A stretch of 8,386 nucleotides of DNA, taken from positions 1 through 8,386 of the forward strand of contig CAAECW010000016.1 in assembly GCA_900754445.1 (NCBI GenBank), read 5' to 3'. Position 1 is the stretch's first letter. Every line of letters begins with the position of its first letter. Source of the DNA: an uncultured Collinsella sp. (GTDB lineage Bacteria > Actinomycetota > Coriobacteriia > Coriobacteriales > Coriobacteriaceae). Position numbers and translations under genes: made by a program. The notes beneath the pieces were generated by a model, which made no database searches, had not been told where the DNA came from, and saw nothing but the letters and a program-made list of their open reading frames with translations. Positions 1 through 6,563 of this stretch are shown in pieces.

Positions 1-2
1 AA

Positions 3-656
3 TATGGCATCGACCCCAAGGTTACCGACCATCTTGCCAAGCAGGTCAAGGAGCTGCTCGCCGTTGGCCATGAGGTCGGCGTTGTTGTCGGCGGCGGCAA
101 TATTTTCCGCGGCATGGCAGGCGCTGCCGGTGGCATGGAGCGTGCTCAGGCCGACTACATGGGCATGCTAGCAACCGTTATGAACGCGCTCGCCCTGCAG
201 GATGCCTTCGAGCATAACGATGTTCCCTGCCGCGTGATGAGCGCTATCCAGATGAACGAGATCTGCGAGCCCTATATTCGCCGTCGCGCCATCAACCACC
301 TTTCCAAGGGCAACGTTGTTATTTTTGCCGCCGGCTCGGGCAATCCGTACTTTACGACCGACACCGCTGCGGCCCTTCGTGCCTGCGAGATCGGTGCCGA
401 GATTCTGATCAAGGCCACCAAGGTCGACGGCATCTATGACAAGGATCCCGTCAAGTGCGCCGATGCCGTCCGCTTTGACAAGATCACCTACCATGATGTG
501 CTCGTCCGCGGCTTGCAGGTTATGGATTCCACGGCTACGGCTCTGTGCCAGGATAACCGTATGCCTATTTTGGTCCTCAACATCGATGGCGAGGACACCG
601 TCAAGCGCGCGCTTTCGGGTGAGCCCGTCGGCACGCTCGTCTATCAGGAGGATTAA
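3..656 (+). CDS. pyrH: UMP kinase, 3' part (5' end outside window)
   Basis: UMP kinase phosphorylates UMP to UDP in the cytoplasm, feeding pyrimidine nucleotide and UDP-sugar synthesis. The reading frame is open from base 3 (YGIDPKVTDHLAKQ...), upstream of the first in-window ATG at 114, so the gene enters from the left. Only about 20-30 N-terminal residues, including the first lysine/glycine loop, should be missing. Seen in the 217 visible residues: GGGNIFRG (bases 90-113), the M-x-N-A-L-A-L-Q-D helix, the AAGSGNPYFTTDTAAALRA segment, KATKVDGIYDKDP and the C-terminal MDSTATALCQDN region. All are typical of bacterial hexameric PyrH of the amino-acid-kinase superfamily. The frr start follows two bases after the stop, as in the common tsf-pyrH-frr arrangement; tsf is probably just upstream but is not visible. 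Nothing is odd apart from the edge truncation. Confidence 0.97.
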   Translation, partial: YGIDPKVTDHLAKQVKELLAVGHEVGVVVGGGNIFRGMAGAAGGMERAQADYMGMLATVMNALALQDAFEHNDVPCRVMSAIQMNEICEPYIRRRAINHLSKGNVVIFAAGSGNPYFTTDTAAALRACEIGAEILIKATKVDGIYDKDPVKCADAVRFDKITYHDVLVRGLQVMDSTATALCQDNRMPILVLNIDGEDTVKRALSGEPVGTLVYQED

Positions 657-658
657 GC

Positions 659-1195
659 ATGGCAGAGAACATCACCGCCCATATGGACAAGTCACTCGAG
701 TCCCTCAAGCATAACTTCTCCAAGGCCCGTACCGGCCGAGCCAACGCCAACATTCTGTCCGACATCACCGTCGATTATTACGGTGTTCCCACGCCGGTCA
801 CGCAGGTTGCCGCCGTCAAGACCCCTGAGGCCCACATGCTGCTCATCGAGCCGTGGGACAAGGCACTCATCAATGCTATCGTCAAGGCCATCGGCGCTTC
901 CGATCTGGGTATTACCCCCAACTCCGATGGCACCGTTGTTCGTCTGCCGTTCCCGGCTCCCACCGAGGAGCGTCGTCGCGAGCTCGTCAAGGAGTGCCGC
1001 GAGTACGCCGAGCAGGCCAAGGTGTCTATCCGTAACATCCGTCGCGACTTCAACAACAAGCTCGAGCGCGATGAGGAGCTCACCGAGGACGATGTCCGTC
1101 GCGAGCAGGCCAAGGTCCAGAAGCACACCGATGAGTATGTCGCCAAGGTCGAGGAGCTTCTGAAGGAAAAAGAAGCCGAGGTCATGGAGATCTAA
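659..1195 (+). CDS. frr: Ribosome recycling factor (RRF)
   Basis: RRF acts with EF-G and IF3 in the cytoplasm to split post-termination ribosomes. The 178-residue product is close to the usual 180-185. Domain I helix 1 holds the conserved KARTGRA segment (residues 22-28). The beta-rich domain II begins at VDYYGVPTPV (about 38-47) and includes ASDLGITPNSDG. Domain I resumes with PAPTEERRRELVKECREYAEQAKVSIRNIRRD in the long helices, and the protein ends in KEAEVMEI, matching the family end KEAELMxF. The ATG is fixed by AGGAGG at 646-651, seven bases upstream and inside the last codons of pyrH, so frr is translationally close-coupled to pyrH. uppS begins two bases after the stop. No anomalies. 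Confidence 0.98.
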   Translation: MAENITAHMDKSLESLKHNFSKARTGRANANILSDITVDYYGVPTPVTQVAAVKTPEAHMLLIEPWDKALINAIVKAIGASDLGITPNSDGTVVRLPFPAPTEERRRELVKECREYAEQAKVSIRNIRRDFNNKLERDEELTEDDVRREQAKVQKHTDEYVAKVEELLKEKEAEVMEI

Positions 1196-1196
1196 G

Positions 1197-1991
1197 GTGC
1201 AATACGACGAGCATAAACTGGTCGAGTACTTTGCCGACGCCCCTGCGGGCGTCGGTTTTTCCGACCTTGACCTCAATAACATTCCGCACCATATCTCGTG
1301 CATCATGGACGGCAACGGTCGTTGGGCCACGTCGCGCGGTCTTGCGCGCACCGAGGGCCACAAGGCGGGTATCGTCTCCCTTCGCGAGATTATTACCGCT
1401 TGCGTGCGTCTGGGCGTCGACGTGCTTTCTGCCTATGCGTTTTCGACCGAAAACTGGAATCGCCCTCAGCACGAAGTCAACGTTCTGATGCACCTGTTTG
1501 CCAAGACGTTCATCGACGAGCTGCCGCTTCTGAAGCGCGAAAACGTGCGCGTTGTCTTTTTGGGTGACATTTCCGCGCTGCCCAAGAAGACCCGCGACGT
1601 TTTTGAACGCGGTCTTGCCGAGTGCGCCGATCACACCGGTATGACGCTTGCGCTTGCCGTCAACTACGGCGCGCGTGCCGAGATTACCCGCGCTGTCCGT
1701 CAGATCGCACTCGACGTTGCCGCCGGTAAGATCGACCCTGCCGCAATTGATGACGACATGGTGGCTTCCCACCTCTATACCGCCGGTCTTCCCGATCCTG
1801 AGCTTGTGATTCGCACCTCTGGTGAGCTGCGCCTTTCGAACTATCTGCTGTGGCAGGTGGCTTATTCCGAGTTCTACGTCACCGATACCTATTGGCCTGA
1901 CTTTGATCGTTGGGGCCTTGTCGACGCCATTTTGGCCTATCAGGGCCGTGACCGTAGGTTTGGTGGACTGAGCAAGACCGAGGAGGCTTAA
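1197..1991 (+). CDS. uppS: Isoprenyl transferase / undecaprenyl diphosphate synthase
   Basis: This cis-prenyltransferase condenses isopentenyl diphosphate units onto farnesyl diphosphate to make C55 undecaprenyl diphosphate, the lipid carrier of peptidoglycan and polysaccharide synthesis. The 264-residue product shows IMDGNGRW with the catalytic/Mg-binding Asp at residue 38, the GHKAG segment, SAYAFSTENWNRP, and RTSGELRLSN with the diphosphate-binding arginines at 206 and 212, then LLWQVAYSEFYVTDTYWPDF. The start is GTG at 1197, with GGAG (1186-1189) seven bases upstream inside frr. No ATG/GTG/TTG lies in frame between it and the essential HHISCIMDG block, so the roughly 30-residue leader ahead of the core seems real. 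That leader contains a terminator-like hairpin (listed separately). The exact chain length (C55 versus shorter) cannot be read from sequence; C55 is inferred from family and context. Confidence 0.96.
   Translation: MQYDEHKLVEYFADAPAGVGFSDLDLNNIPHHISCIMDGNGRWATSRGLARTEGHKAGIVSLREIITACVRLGVDVLSAYAFSTENWNRPQHEVNVLMHLFAKTFIDELPLLKRENVRVVFLGDISALPKKTRDVFERGLAECADHTGMTLALAVNYGARAEITRAVRQIALDVAAGKIDPAAIDDDMVASHLYTAGLPDPELVIRTSGELRLSNYLLWQVAYSEFYVTDTYWPDFDRWGLVDAILAYQGRDRRFGGLSKTEEA
1234..1260 (+). terminator. Terminator-like hairpin inside uppS coding sequence (candidate attenuator)
   Basis: The arm CCGACGCCC (1234-1242) pairs perfectly with GGGCGTCGG (1247-1255) across a CTGC loop, giving a 9-bp GC-rich stem followed at once by TTTTT (1256-1260). 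This is the canonical form of a Rho-independent terminator on the + strand. It lies 37-63 bases into uppS and encodes about A13 to F21 of its leader. The minus strand has no T-tract after the hairpin, so any termination would act only toward uppS. Because a translating ribosome would cover it, it could act only on naked transcripts, as a polarity or attenuation device. That function is inference; the structure is read directly. Confidence 0.5.
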
Positions 1992-1993
1992 TC

Positions 1994-2893
1994 GTGTCCG
2001 ATCGTCCCAAGGCATCTGCTCCCAAGACGCCTGCGCGTAAAGCTGCCACTGCGGGAGCGCCCGCAGCGAAGAATGGCACCGGTTCGTGGCTTGCGGGCTT
2101 TATTACCCGTGCCGCCGCCGGTATCGTTTACGCCGTCGTCTTTATCCTGTGCCTGGTTTTGGGTATCGTGCCCACGGCCATCTTTGTTTCCGTCATGAGC
2201 GGTCTGTGCTGCTATGAGTTTTTCCGTATGACGAGGCTCGATGGCAAGATGGCTAACGAGCGCATGGGTATCGCTGCCGCCGTACTCTTTCCGCTGTCGG
2301 CGTTGGGCGATTCGATGTTGCTGAATGCCCTGCTTTTTGCCCTGATGCTCGCTGTGGGCATTTGGTATGTCTGGTCGCCGCGTACCCGCATCTCTGATGT
2401 GGCCGTGACGCTCATGGGTCCCATCTACACTGGCTTTATGCTGTCGGCTATCGTGCTGCTGCGCGATGCCGTGCCCGGTTTTGCCGGCGCCCTGCTTTCG
2501 GTGGGCGTTTGCGCGTCCCTTTGGGTCTCCGATTCGTTTGCCTACATCGTGGGTAGCCGTATCGGCAAACACAAGATGGTTCCCAAGATCTCTCCCAAAA
2601 AGAGCTGGGAGGGGTTTGTCGGCGGCATCCTGGGCTCGGTTTTGATTTGGCTCATTCTGTGGGCGACGCACTTCTACAAGCTCAGCCTGCCCTATGCGCT
2701 GCTGTGCGGCGTGGTCGTGTCCATCTTGGGCGTTATCGGCGACCTTATCGAGTCGCGCATCAAGCGCGGCGTGGGCGTCAAGGATTCCGGCAACCTTATC
2801 CCGGGCCATGGCGGCATGCTCGACCGTAGCGACTCGCTTATCTTTGGCTGCATTACCGCTCAGCTGCTATTGATGATCGGAGGCGTGCTGTAA
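1994..2893 (+). CDS. cdsA: Phosphatidate cytidylyltransferase (CDP-diacylglycerol synthase)
   Basis: CdsA is an integral membrane enzyme that turns phosphatidic acid and CTP into CDP-diacylglycerol, the precursor of bacterial phospholipids. The 299-residue product starts with about 30 Ala/Pro/Lys-rich residues that look soluble. A series of hydrophobic helices follows (first at about residues 37-60), then the SWEGFVGGI segment. The C-terminal signature runs from S254 to D280: SxIKR, KDSGNLIPGHGG, then LDRSD, with the metal/substrate-binding Asp residues at 277 and 280. One signature position (S279, between R and D) is usually a hydrophobic residue. The start is GTG at 1994, with AGGAGG at 1981-1986 seven bases upstream and a two-base gap after the uppS stop. 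The stop TAA shares its last A with the dxr ATG. The leader also encodes a 7-bp hairpin. Confidence 0.96.
   Translation: MSDRPKASAPKTPARKAATAGAPAAKNGTGSWLAGFITRAAAGIVYAVVFILCLVLGIVPTAIFVSVMSGLCCYEFFRMTRLDGKMANERMGIAAAVLFPLSALGDSMLLNALLFALMLAVGIWYVWSPRTRISDVAVTLMGPIYTGFMLSAIVLLRDAVPGFAGALLSVGVCASLWVSDSFAYIVGSRIGKHKMVPKISPKKSWEGFVGGILGSVLIWLILWATHFYKLSLPYALLCGVVVSILGVIGDLIESRIKRGVGVKDSGNLIPGHGGMLDRSDSLIFGCITAQLLLMIGGVL
2049..2066 (+). repeat. Short inverted repeat in the cdsA leader region
   Basis: CTGCGGG (2049-2055) pairs perfectly with CCCGCAG (2060-2066) across an AGCG loop, about 55 bases into cdsA, within its Ala-rich N-terminal tail. No T-run follows, so it is not a terminator. It may be only a by-product of GC-rich alanine codons. 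Confidence 0.35.
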
Positions 2894-4080
2894 TGTCATT
2901 CCAGACGACGTATGGCCCCGATGGACGCCTCCGTGTTGCCATCCTGGGTTGTACGGGCTCTATCGGCACCCAGGCACTCGATGTGTGCCGTCAGCATGCC
3001 GATCGCCTGCAGGTGACGGCGCTGTCCGTTAACTCCAGCACCTCCGAGCTTGTTGCCGCTGCCCGTGAGTTCTCGGTTTCAGCGGTTGCCGTGGTCGATG
3101 TCGCTCATGGCGATGACGCCGTGCTGCAGGAGTTGCCGGATGGGACGAAGCTCGGCGTTGGCGCGCAGGCGGTTTGCGAGCTCGCGCGTCGCGACGATGT
3201 CGACTGCGTGCTCGTTGCTATTGTGGGCGCCGCCGGTCTCGAGGCGAGCCATGCGGCCTTGACCTCAAATAAGCGCCTTGCTCTTGCCAACAAGGAGTCC
3301 CTCGTCGTCGGTGGCGACTTGCTTATGCCGTTGGCGCAACCGGGCCAGCTTATTCCAGTCGACTCTGAGCACTCCGCCATCTACCAGTGCTATCTGGGAG
3401 AGAACCCACGCGAGGCTCATTGTATTTGGCTCACCTGCTCGGGCGGTCCGTTCTTTGGCCGCACGCGCGACGAGCTAGATCGCGTGACGCGTGCCGATGC
3501 CCTCGCACATCCCACGTGGGCCATGGGTGCCAAGATCACCATCGACTCCGCCACCCTCATGAACAAGGGCCTGGAGCGAATTGAGGCCATGCATCTGTTT
3601 AACTGCAACCTCGATTTCATTAACGTGGTCGTGCAGCGTCAGTCCAAGATTCACTCTATGGTCGAGTTCGCCGACGGCTCCGTGATGGCGCATCTCGGTG
3701 CTTCCGACATGCGTATTCCCATCCAGTTCGCGTTCTCGTATCCCGAGCGTTGGGATACCCCGGCGCCTCGTATCGATTTCCGCGAGCTGGGGCAGCTCAC
3801 GTTTGATGCTGCCGACATGGATACCTTCCGCTGTCTGGCACTGGCCGAACGTGCCGGCAAGACGGGTGGCACCATGCCATGCGTGCTCAATGCCGCCAAC
3901 GAGGTCGCCGTCGATGCCTTCCTGCACGATGGCTGCAGCTTTACCGATATCGATCGCATTGTGGAATCCTGCATGGATGCCCACGATATGCAGGCGGTCG
4001 ATTCGTTTGAGCAGCTTCGCGACATCGATGCGTGGGCGCGTGAAAAGGCTGCGCAGGTGCTCGCCGCAACCCGTTCCTAA
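2893..4080 (+). CDS. dxr: 1-deoxy-D-xylulose-5-phosphate reductoisomerase
   Basis: Dxr (IspC) rearranges and reduces DXP to 2-C-methyl-D-erythritol 4-phosphate with NADPH, the committed step of the MEP isoprenoid pathway and the target of fosmidomycin. The 395-residue protein has the N-terminal NADPH fold with GCTGSIG (residues 19-25), LANKESLVVGG, VDSEHSAIYQC with metal ligands D157 and E159, and the TIDSATLMNKGLE block ending at the third metal ligand E228. The flexible loop and HSMVEFADGSVMAHLGASDMR follow, then a C-terminal helical domain including AANEVAVDAFL. The length is normal (about 380-400). Its ATG overlaps the cdsA stop by one base (TAATG), with GGAGG at 2879-2883 nine bases upstream, so translation is probably coupled to cdsA. 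The product feeds uppS substrate supply; ispG lies two genes downstream. Confidence 0.98.
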   Translation: MSFQTTYGPDGRLRVAILGCTGSIGTQALDVCRQHADRLQVTALSVNSSTSELVAAAREFSVSAVAVVDVAHGDDAVLQELPDGTKLGVGAQAVCELARRDDVDCVLVAIVGAAGLEASHAALTSNKRLALANKESLVVGGDLLMPLAQPGQLIPVDSEHSAIYQCYLGENPREAHCIWLTCSGGPFFGRTRDELDRVTRADALAHPTWAMGAKITIDSATLMNKGLERIEAMHLFNCNLDFINVVVQRQSKIHSMVEFADGSVMAHLGASDMRIPIQFAFSYPERWDTPAPRIDFRELGQLTFDAADMDTFRCLALAERAGKTGGTMPCVLNAANEVAVDAFLHDGCSFTDIDRIVESCMDAHDMQAVDSFEQLRDIDAWAREKAAQVLAATRS

Positions 4081-4085
4081 CCCAT

Positions 4086-4090
4086 AAGGA
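4086..4090 (+). promoter_or_regulatory. Ribosome binding site of the site-2 protease gene
   Basis: AAGGA is the only Shine-Dalgarno-like run in the 25 bases between the dxr stop and the ATG at 4106. The in-frame TTG at 4091 directly abuts it, with no spacer, so it cannot be that site's start. The ATG at 4106 is about 15 bases away across a T-rich spacer (TTGCTTTTTCGTTTT), longer than the 6-9 bases used by the other genes here. This suggests weaker initiation, or dependence on ribosomes arriving from dxr. Confidence 0.5.
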
Positions 4091-4105
4091 TTGCTTTTTC
4101 GTTTT

Positions 4106-5467
4106 ATGGATACTGTTCTGAGCGTTCTCTCATCGGTCTTTTGGGGCCTGCTGATGCTTTCCGTCCTCGTGTTTTTGCACGAGGGCGGCCACTTTTTGGC
4201 GGCGCGTGCCTGCGGCGTCCGTGTGACCGAGTTCTTTTTGGGCCTGCCGTGCCGCTTTGACATCCATTACACGTCGCGTCGCATTGGAACCAAGTTTGGC
4301 GTGACCCCGCTGCTGCTGGGTGGCTACGCTGCCATCTGCGGTATGGATCCGACCGATGTCTCCTGCGCCGATCGCGTGCTCGCGGCTATCTATCGTCATG
4401 GTCGCGTGACCGTGGCCGACCTTGCTGTCGAGCTTGAGCTTTCCGAGGAGGATGTGCTCGAGGCATGCGCCCTGTTGCTGGGCTGGGGGTCCATCGCACC
4501 CTGGTATGAGGAAGGGGAGAAGCCCTCGCCGAGCTACTATCCCACCAAGTATCAGACGCTGCCGCGAGACGCGGCGGGTTACACCACCTTTGACGGCCGC
4601 CGTTTCGATCGAGAGCATGCGACTACCGAGGGCGATGTGTGGGAGCTGCCGTGCGGCGAGGCCGAGTTCCTTGCACAAGAGCGTTCTCATACCTATCTTG
4701 GCCAGGGCTTTCTCAAGCGCGCCTTTATGCTGCTCGCGGGCATTATTGTCAATATCTTGACGGGCTTTTTGCTCCTTATGAGTATCTATTCCATTGCGGG
4801 TGTCACCGTGCCGATGGATACCAACGTGATCGGTCAGGTTGACGAGGGGTCTATTGCCGCCAAGGCGGGTATCGAGGGCGGCGACGCGATCCTTTCGGTT
4901 GACGGAGTATCGTGCTCTACCTGGATGGATGTTTACGATGCCATCGGCAAGGCTGCCGGTAAGGACGATATCGCCATCGAGTATGAGCGTGACGGCAAGC
5001 AGCATTCGACCATGGTTGCGCTCAAAGAGGACGAGCGCCTAGGTGTGTATGCCTCTACGCAGGTGGTCCGTTTAGACCCCATCACGTCGGCTCGCCTGTC
5101 GTTCTCCTATGTCGTGCAGACAGCGGAGGGCGTGATGCGCCTGCTCCAGCCGCAGCATACGATGGAGATTCTCGATCAGTCTTCTTCGATCGTGGGTATT
5201 AGCGTTATGTCCTCACAGGCTGCTGCTGCCGGCCCTGCCACGTTCCTTTCGTTTGCCGCCCTCATTTCGTTCTCGCTTGGCTTTATGAACCTGCTGCCCA
5301 TCCCACCACTCGATGGCGGCAAGCTGGTCATCGAGATCATTCAAAAGTTTGCTGGCCGCGAGCTTCCGCTCAAGGTCCAGACGATTGTGAGCTATGTGGG
5401 CATCGCACTCTTCGCACTGCTGTTTGTCTATATGCTTCGTTCCGACATCCTTCGATTTATTCTGTAG
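4106..5467 (+). CDS. rseP: RseP/Rip1-type site-2 intramembrane zinc metalloprotease with cytoplasmic insert
   Basis: M50-family proteases of this type cut membrane-bound anti-sigma factors and other transmembrane substrates. In the 453-residue product, the zinc site HEGGH (residues 25-29) lies in the first membrane helix. GVTPLLLGGYAAICGM (about 65-80) matches the membrane-associated beta loop. A second helix (about 206-232) holds AGIIVN, where most relatives have AGPxxN. A single PDZ domain spans about 241-309. The third helix ends in NLLPIPPLDGG with catalytic D403, and a last helix lies near the C-terminus. Between residues 81 and 198 lies about 100 residues more than in Rip1-like proteins. 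Residues 87-131 of this read as an acidic winged-helix. Start: ATG 4106 is preferred over TTG 4091, which has no spacing to AAGGA. The gene sits between dxr and ispG, the usual place for this family in actinobacteria. The symbol is by family; the substrate is unknown. Confidence 0.93.
   Translation: MDTVLSVLSSVFWGLLMLSVLVFLHEGGHFLAARACGVRVTEFFLGLPCRFDIHYTSRRIGTKFGVTPLLLGGYAAICGMDPTDVSCADRVLAAIYRHGRVTVADLAVELELSEEDVLEACALLLGWGSIAPWYEEGEKPSPSYYPTKYQTLPRDAAGYTTFDGRRFDREHATTEGDVWELPCGEAEFLAQERSHTYLGQGFLKRAFMLLAGIIVNILTGFLLLMSIYSIAGVTVPMDTNVIGQVDEGSIAAKAGIEGGDAILSVDGVSCSTWMDVYDAIGKAAGKDDIAIEYERDGKQHSTMVALKEDERLGVYASTQVVRLDPITSARLSFSYVVQTAEGVMRLLQPQHTMEILDQSSSIVGISVMSSQAAAAGPATFLSFAALISFSLGFMNLLPIPPLDGGKLVIEIIQKFAGRELPLKVQTIVSYVGIALFALLFVYMLRSDILRFIL
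4346..4693 (+). other. Extra cytoplasmic domain in the site-2 protease (winged-helix-like start)
   Basis: This segment encodes protease residues 81-196, between the GGYAAICGM loop and the GQGFLKRAFMLLAG start of the second membrane helix. In the Rip1/RseP families this linker is usually about 20-30 residues. The first part (bases 4364-4498) has the pattern of a winged helix: helix ADRVLAAIYRHG, turn, helix VTVADLAVELE, then LSEEDVLEACALLLGWGSI followed by a possible wing. It carries about ten Asp/Glu against three Arg between residues 81 and 131, arguing against simple DNA binding and for protein contact. The remainder (about 132-196) is Tyr/Thr/Glu-rich and not recognised. Bacillus RasP-type proteases, as recalled from family knowledge, also carry an insert near this position, but not of this sequence type. 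Topology places it in the cytoplasm. Confidence 0.6.
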
Positions 5468-5472
5468 GGGAG
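5467..5472 (+). promoter_or_regulatory. Ribosome binding site deciding the ispG start
   Basis: GGGGAG begins at the last base of the protease stop codon and sits eight bases before TTG at 5481. The in-frame GTG at 5472 overlaps the site and the in-frame ATG at 5394 lies 70 bases upstream inside the protease gene, so the TTG is the best-supported start. Confidence 0.7.
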
Positions 5473-5480
5473 TGTTTGGA

Positions 5481-6563
5481 TTGTCTTCATCCCATCCTTT
5501 GCCTCGCGAGTTGACGCGCCCCGTGCATGTGGGCGGTGTGCAGATCGGTGGCGGCGCGCCGGTGGTGGTCCAATCCATGACCTGCACCGATACCGCTGAC
5601 GCCCAGGCAACGCTTGCGCAAGTGTGCGCGTTGGCGCAGGCTGGCTGCGATATCGTGCGTGTGAGCGTGCCCACCGAGGCCGCGCTTGAGGGTTTCCGCA
5701 CCATCTGTGCCGAGTCTCCGGTGCCGATCGTCGCCGATATTCACTTTAACCATAAACTCGCCATCGGCGCCGTCGAGGCTGGTGCCGCCAAGCTTCGCAT
5801 CAATCCCGGCAATATCGGCGATTGGGCCAAGGTTGACGCGGTGATTGATGCTGCGGGTGCCGCTGGGTGCGCGATTCGCATTGGCGTGAACGCGGGCTCG
5901 CTTGAGCAGGATATCGCCGAGCGCGATGACCTCACGCAGCTCGAAAAGCTCGTGATGTCGAGCGAGCGCTTTGTGCGGCACTTTGAGGATCGTGGGTTTA
6001 CCAACATTGTGCTTTCCGCCAAGGCCCATAGTGTACAGACGACGCTCGATACCTATCGAGCCCTGTCGCGTGAGATTCCACACGTTCCGCTTCATCTGGG
6101 CGTTACGGAGGCCGGTACCAAGCTCCAGGGCACCATCAAGAGCTCTGTAGGCTTGGGTATCTTGCTTTCCGAAGGCATTGGCGACACCATGCGTGTGTCG
6201 CTCACAGCTGATCCGGTTGAGGAGCCGCCGGTTGCCTGGGGTATTCTGCAGTCGTTGGGCCTGCGTCGCCGTGGCCCCGAGATTGTCTCGTGCCCCACGT
6301 GCGCCCGCTGCCAGGTTAACCTTATTCCCATTGCCGAGGAGGTTACCGAGCGGCTTAAGAACTACTCCGCGCCGCTTTCGATCGCTGTGATGGGATGTGC
6401 CGTTAATGGCCCCGGCGAGGCTTCTGATGCCGATCTGGGCGTTGCTTGCGGACGTGGTCAGGCCTTGCTCTTTTCGCATGGCCAGATCATTGGTAAAGTA
6501 GCTGAGGACCAAATTGTCGACGCGCTTATGGCAGAGGTCGACAAACTTATTGAGGAGAAATAA
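5481..6563 (+). CDS. ispG: 4-hydroxy-3-methylbut-2-en-1-yl diphosphate synthase
   Basis: IspG (GcpE) is a [4Fe-4S] enzyme that reductively opens 2-C-methyl-D-erythritol 2,4-cyclodiphosphate to HMBPP, the penultimate MEP-pathway step, using flavodoxin or ferredoxin. With the TTG start the product has 360 residues. It shows the TIM-barrel opening (VHVGGVQIGGGAPVVVQSM), DIVRVSVP, DIHFNHKLA, KLRINPGNIG, and HLGVTEAG. The cluster-binding domain has SCPTC (C271, C274) and MGCAVNGPGEA (C306, E313). These are each one residue from the E. coli numbering as recalled, which supports the TTG start. A longer frame from ATG 5394 would add 29 residues encoded within the protease's last membrane helix and is unlikely. 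proS starts directly after the stop. The enzyme works with Dxr, encoded two genes upstream. Confidence 0.97.
   Translation: MSSSHPLPRELTRPVHVGGVQIGGGAPVVVQSMTCTDTADAQATLAQVCALAQAGCDIVRVSVPTEAALEGFRTICAESPVPIVADIHFNHKLAIGAVEAGAAKLRINPGNIGDWAKVDAVIDAAGAAGCAIRIGVNAGSLEQDIAERDDLTQLEKLVMSSERFVRHFEDRGFTNIVLSAKAHSVQTTLDTYRALSREIPHVPLHLGVTEAGTKLQGTIKSSVGLGILLSEGIGDTMRVSLTADPVEEPPVAWGILQSLGLRRRGPEIVSCPTCARCQVNLIPIAEEVTERLKNYSAPLSIAVMGCAVNGPGEASDADLGVACGRGQALLFSHGQIIGKVAEDQIVDALMAEVDKLIEEK

Noticed and set aside
1234..1260. The uppS hairpin as a bidirectional terminator or a protein operator
   Set aside because: The minus strand lacks a T-run after the stem, and no second copy of the palindrome was seen by eye near other starts in the window to suggest an operator.
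1182..2015. 277-codon minus-strand frame opposite uppS
   Set aside because: It covers uppS almost exactly in antisense and has no family motif, so it is a shadow frame.
1988..2809. 273-codon minus-strand frame opposite cdsA, rich in His, Gln, Arg and Asp
   Set aside because: The composition is what antisense reading of a hydrophobic membrane-protein gene produces; no domain or ribosome site supports it.
4061..4104. Possible weak terminator before the protease: GCAAxCC with GGxTTGC followed by a T-rich run
   Set aside because: The stem is only 4 plus 2 pairs around a mismatch with a large loop; the T-run alone is not evidence of termination.
4091..4105. TTG at 4091 as the protease start (458 residues)
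   Set aside because: It directly abuts AAGGA with no spacer; ATG 4106 gives a normal N-terminus five residues shorter.
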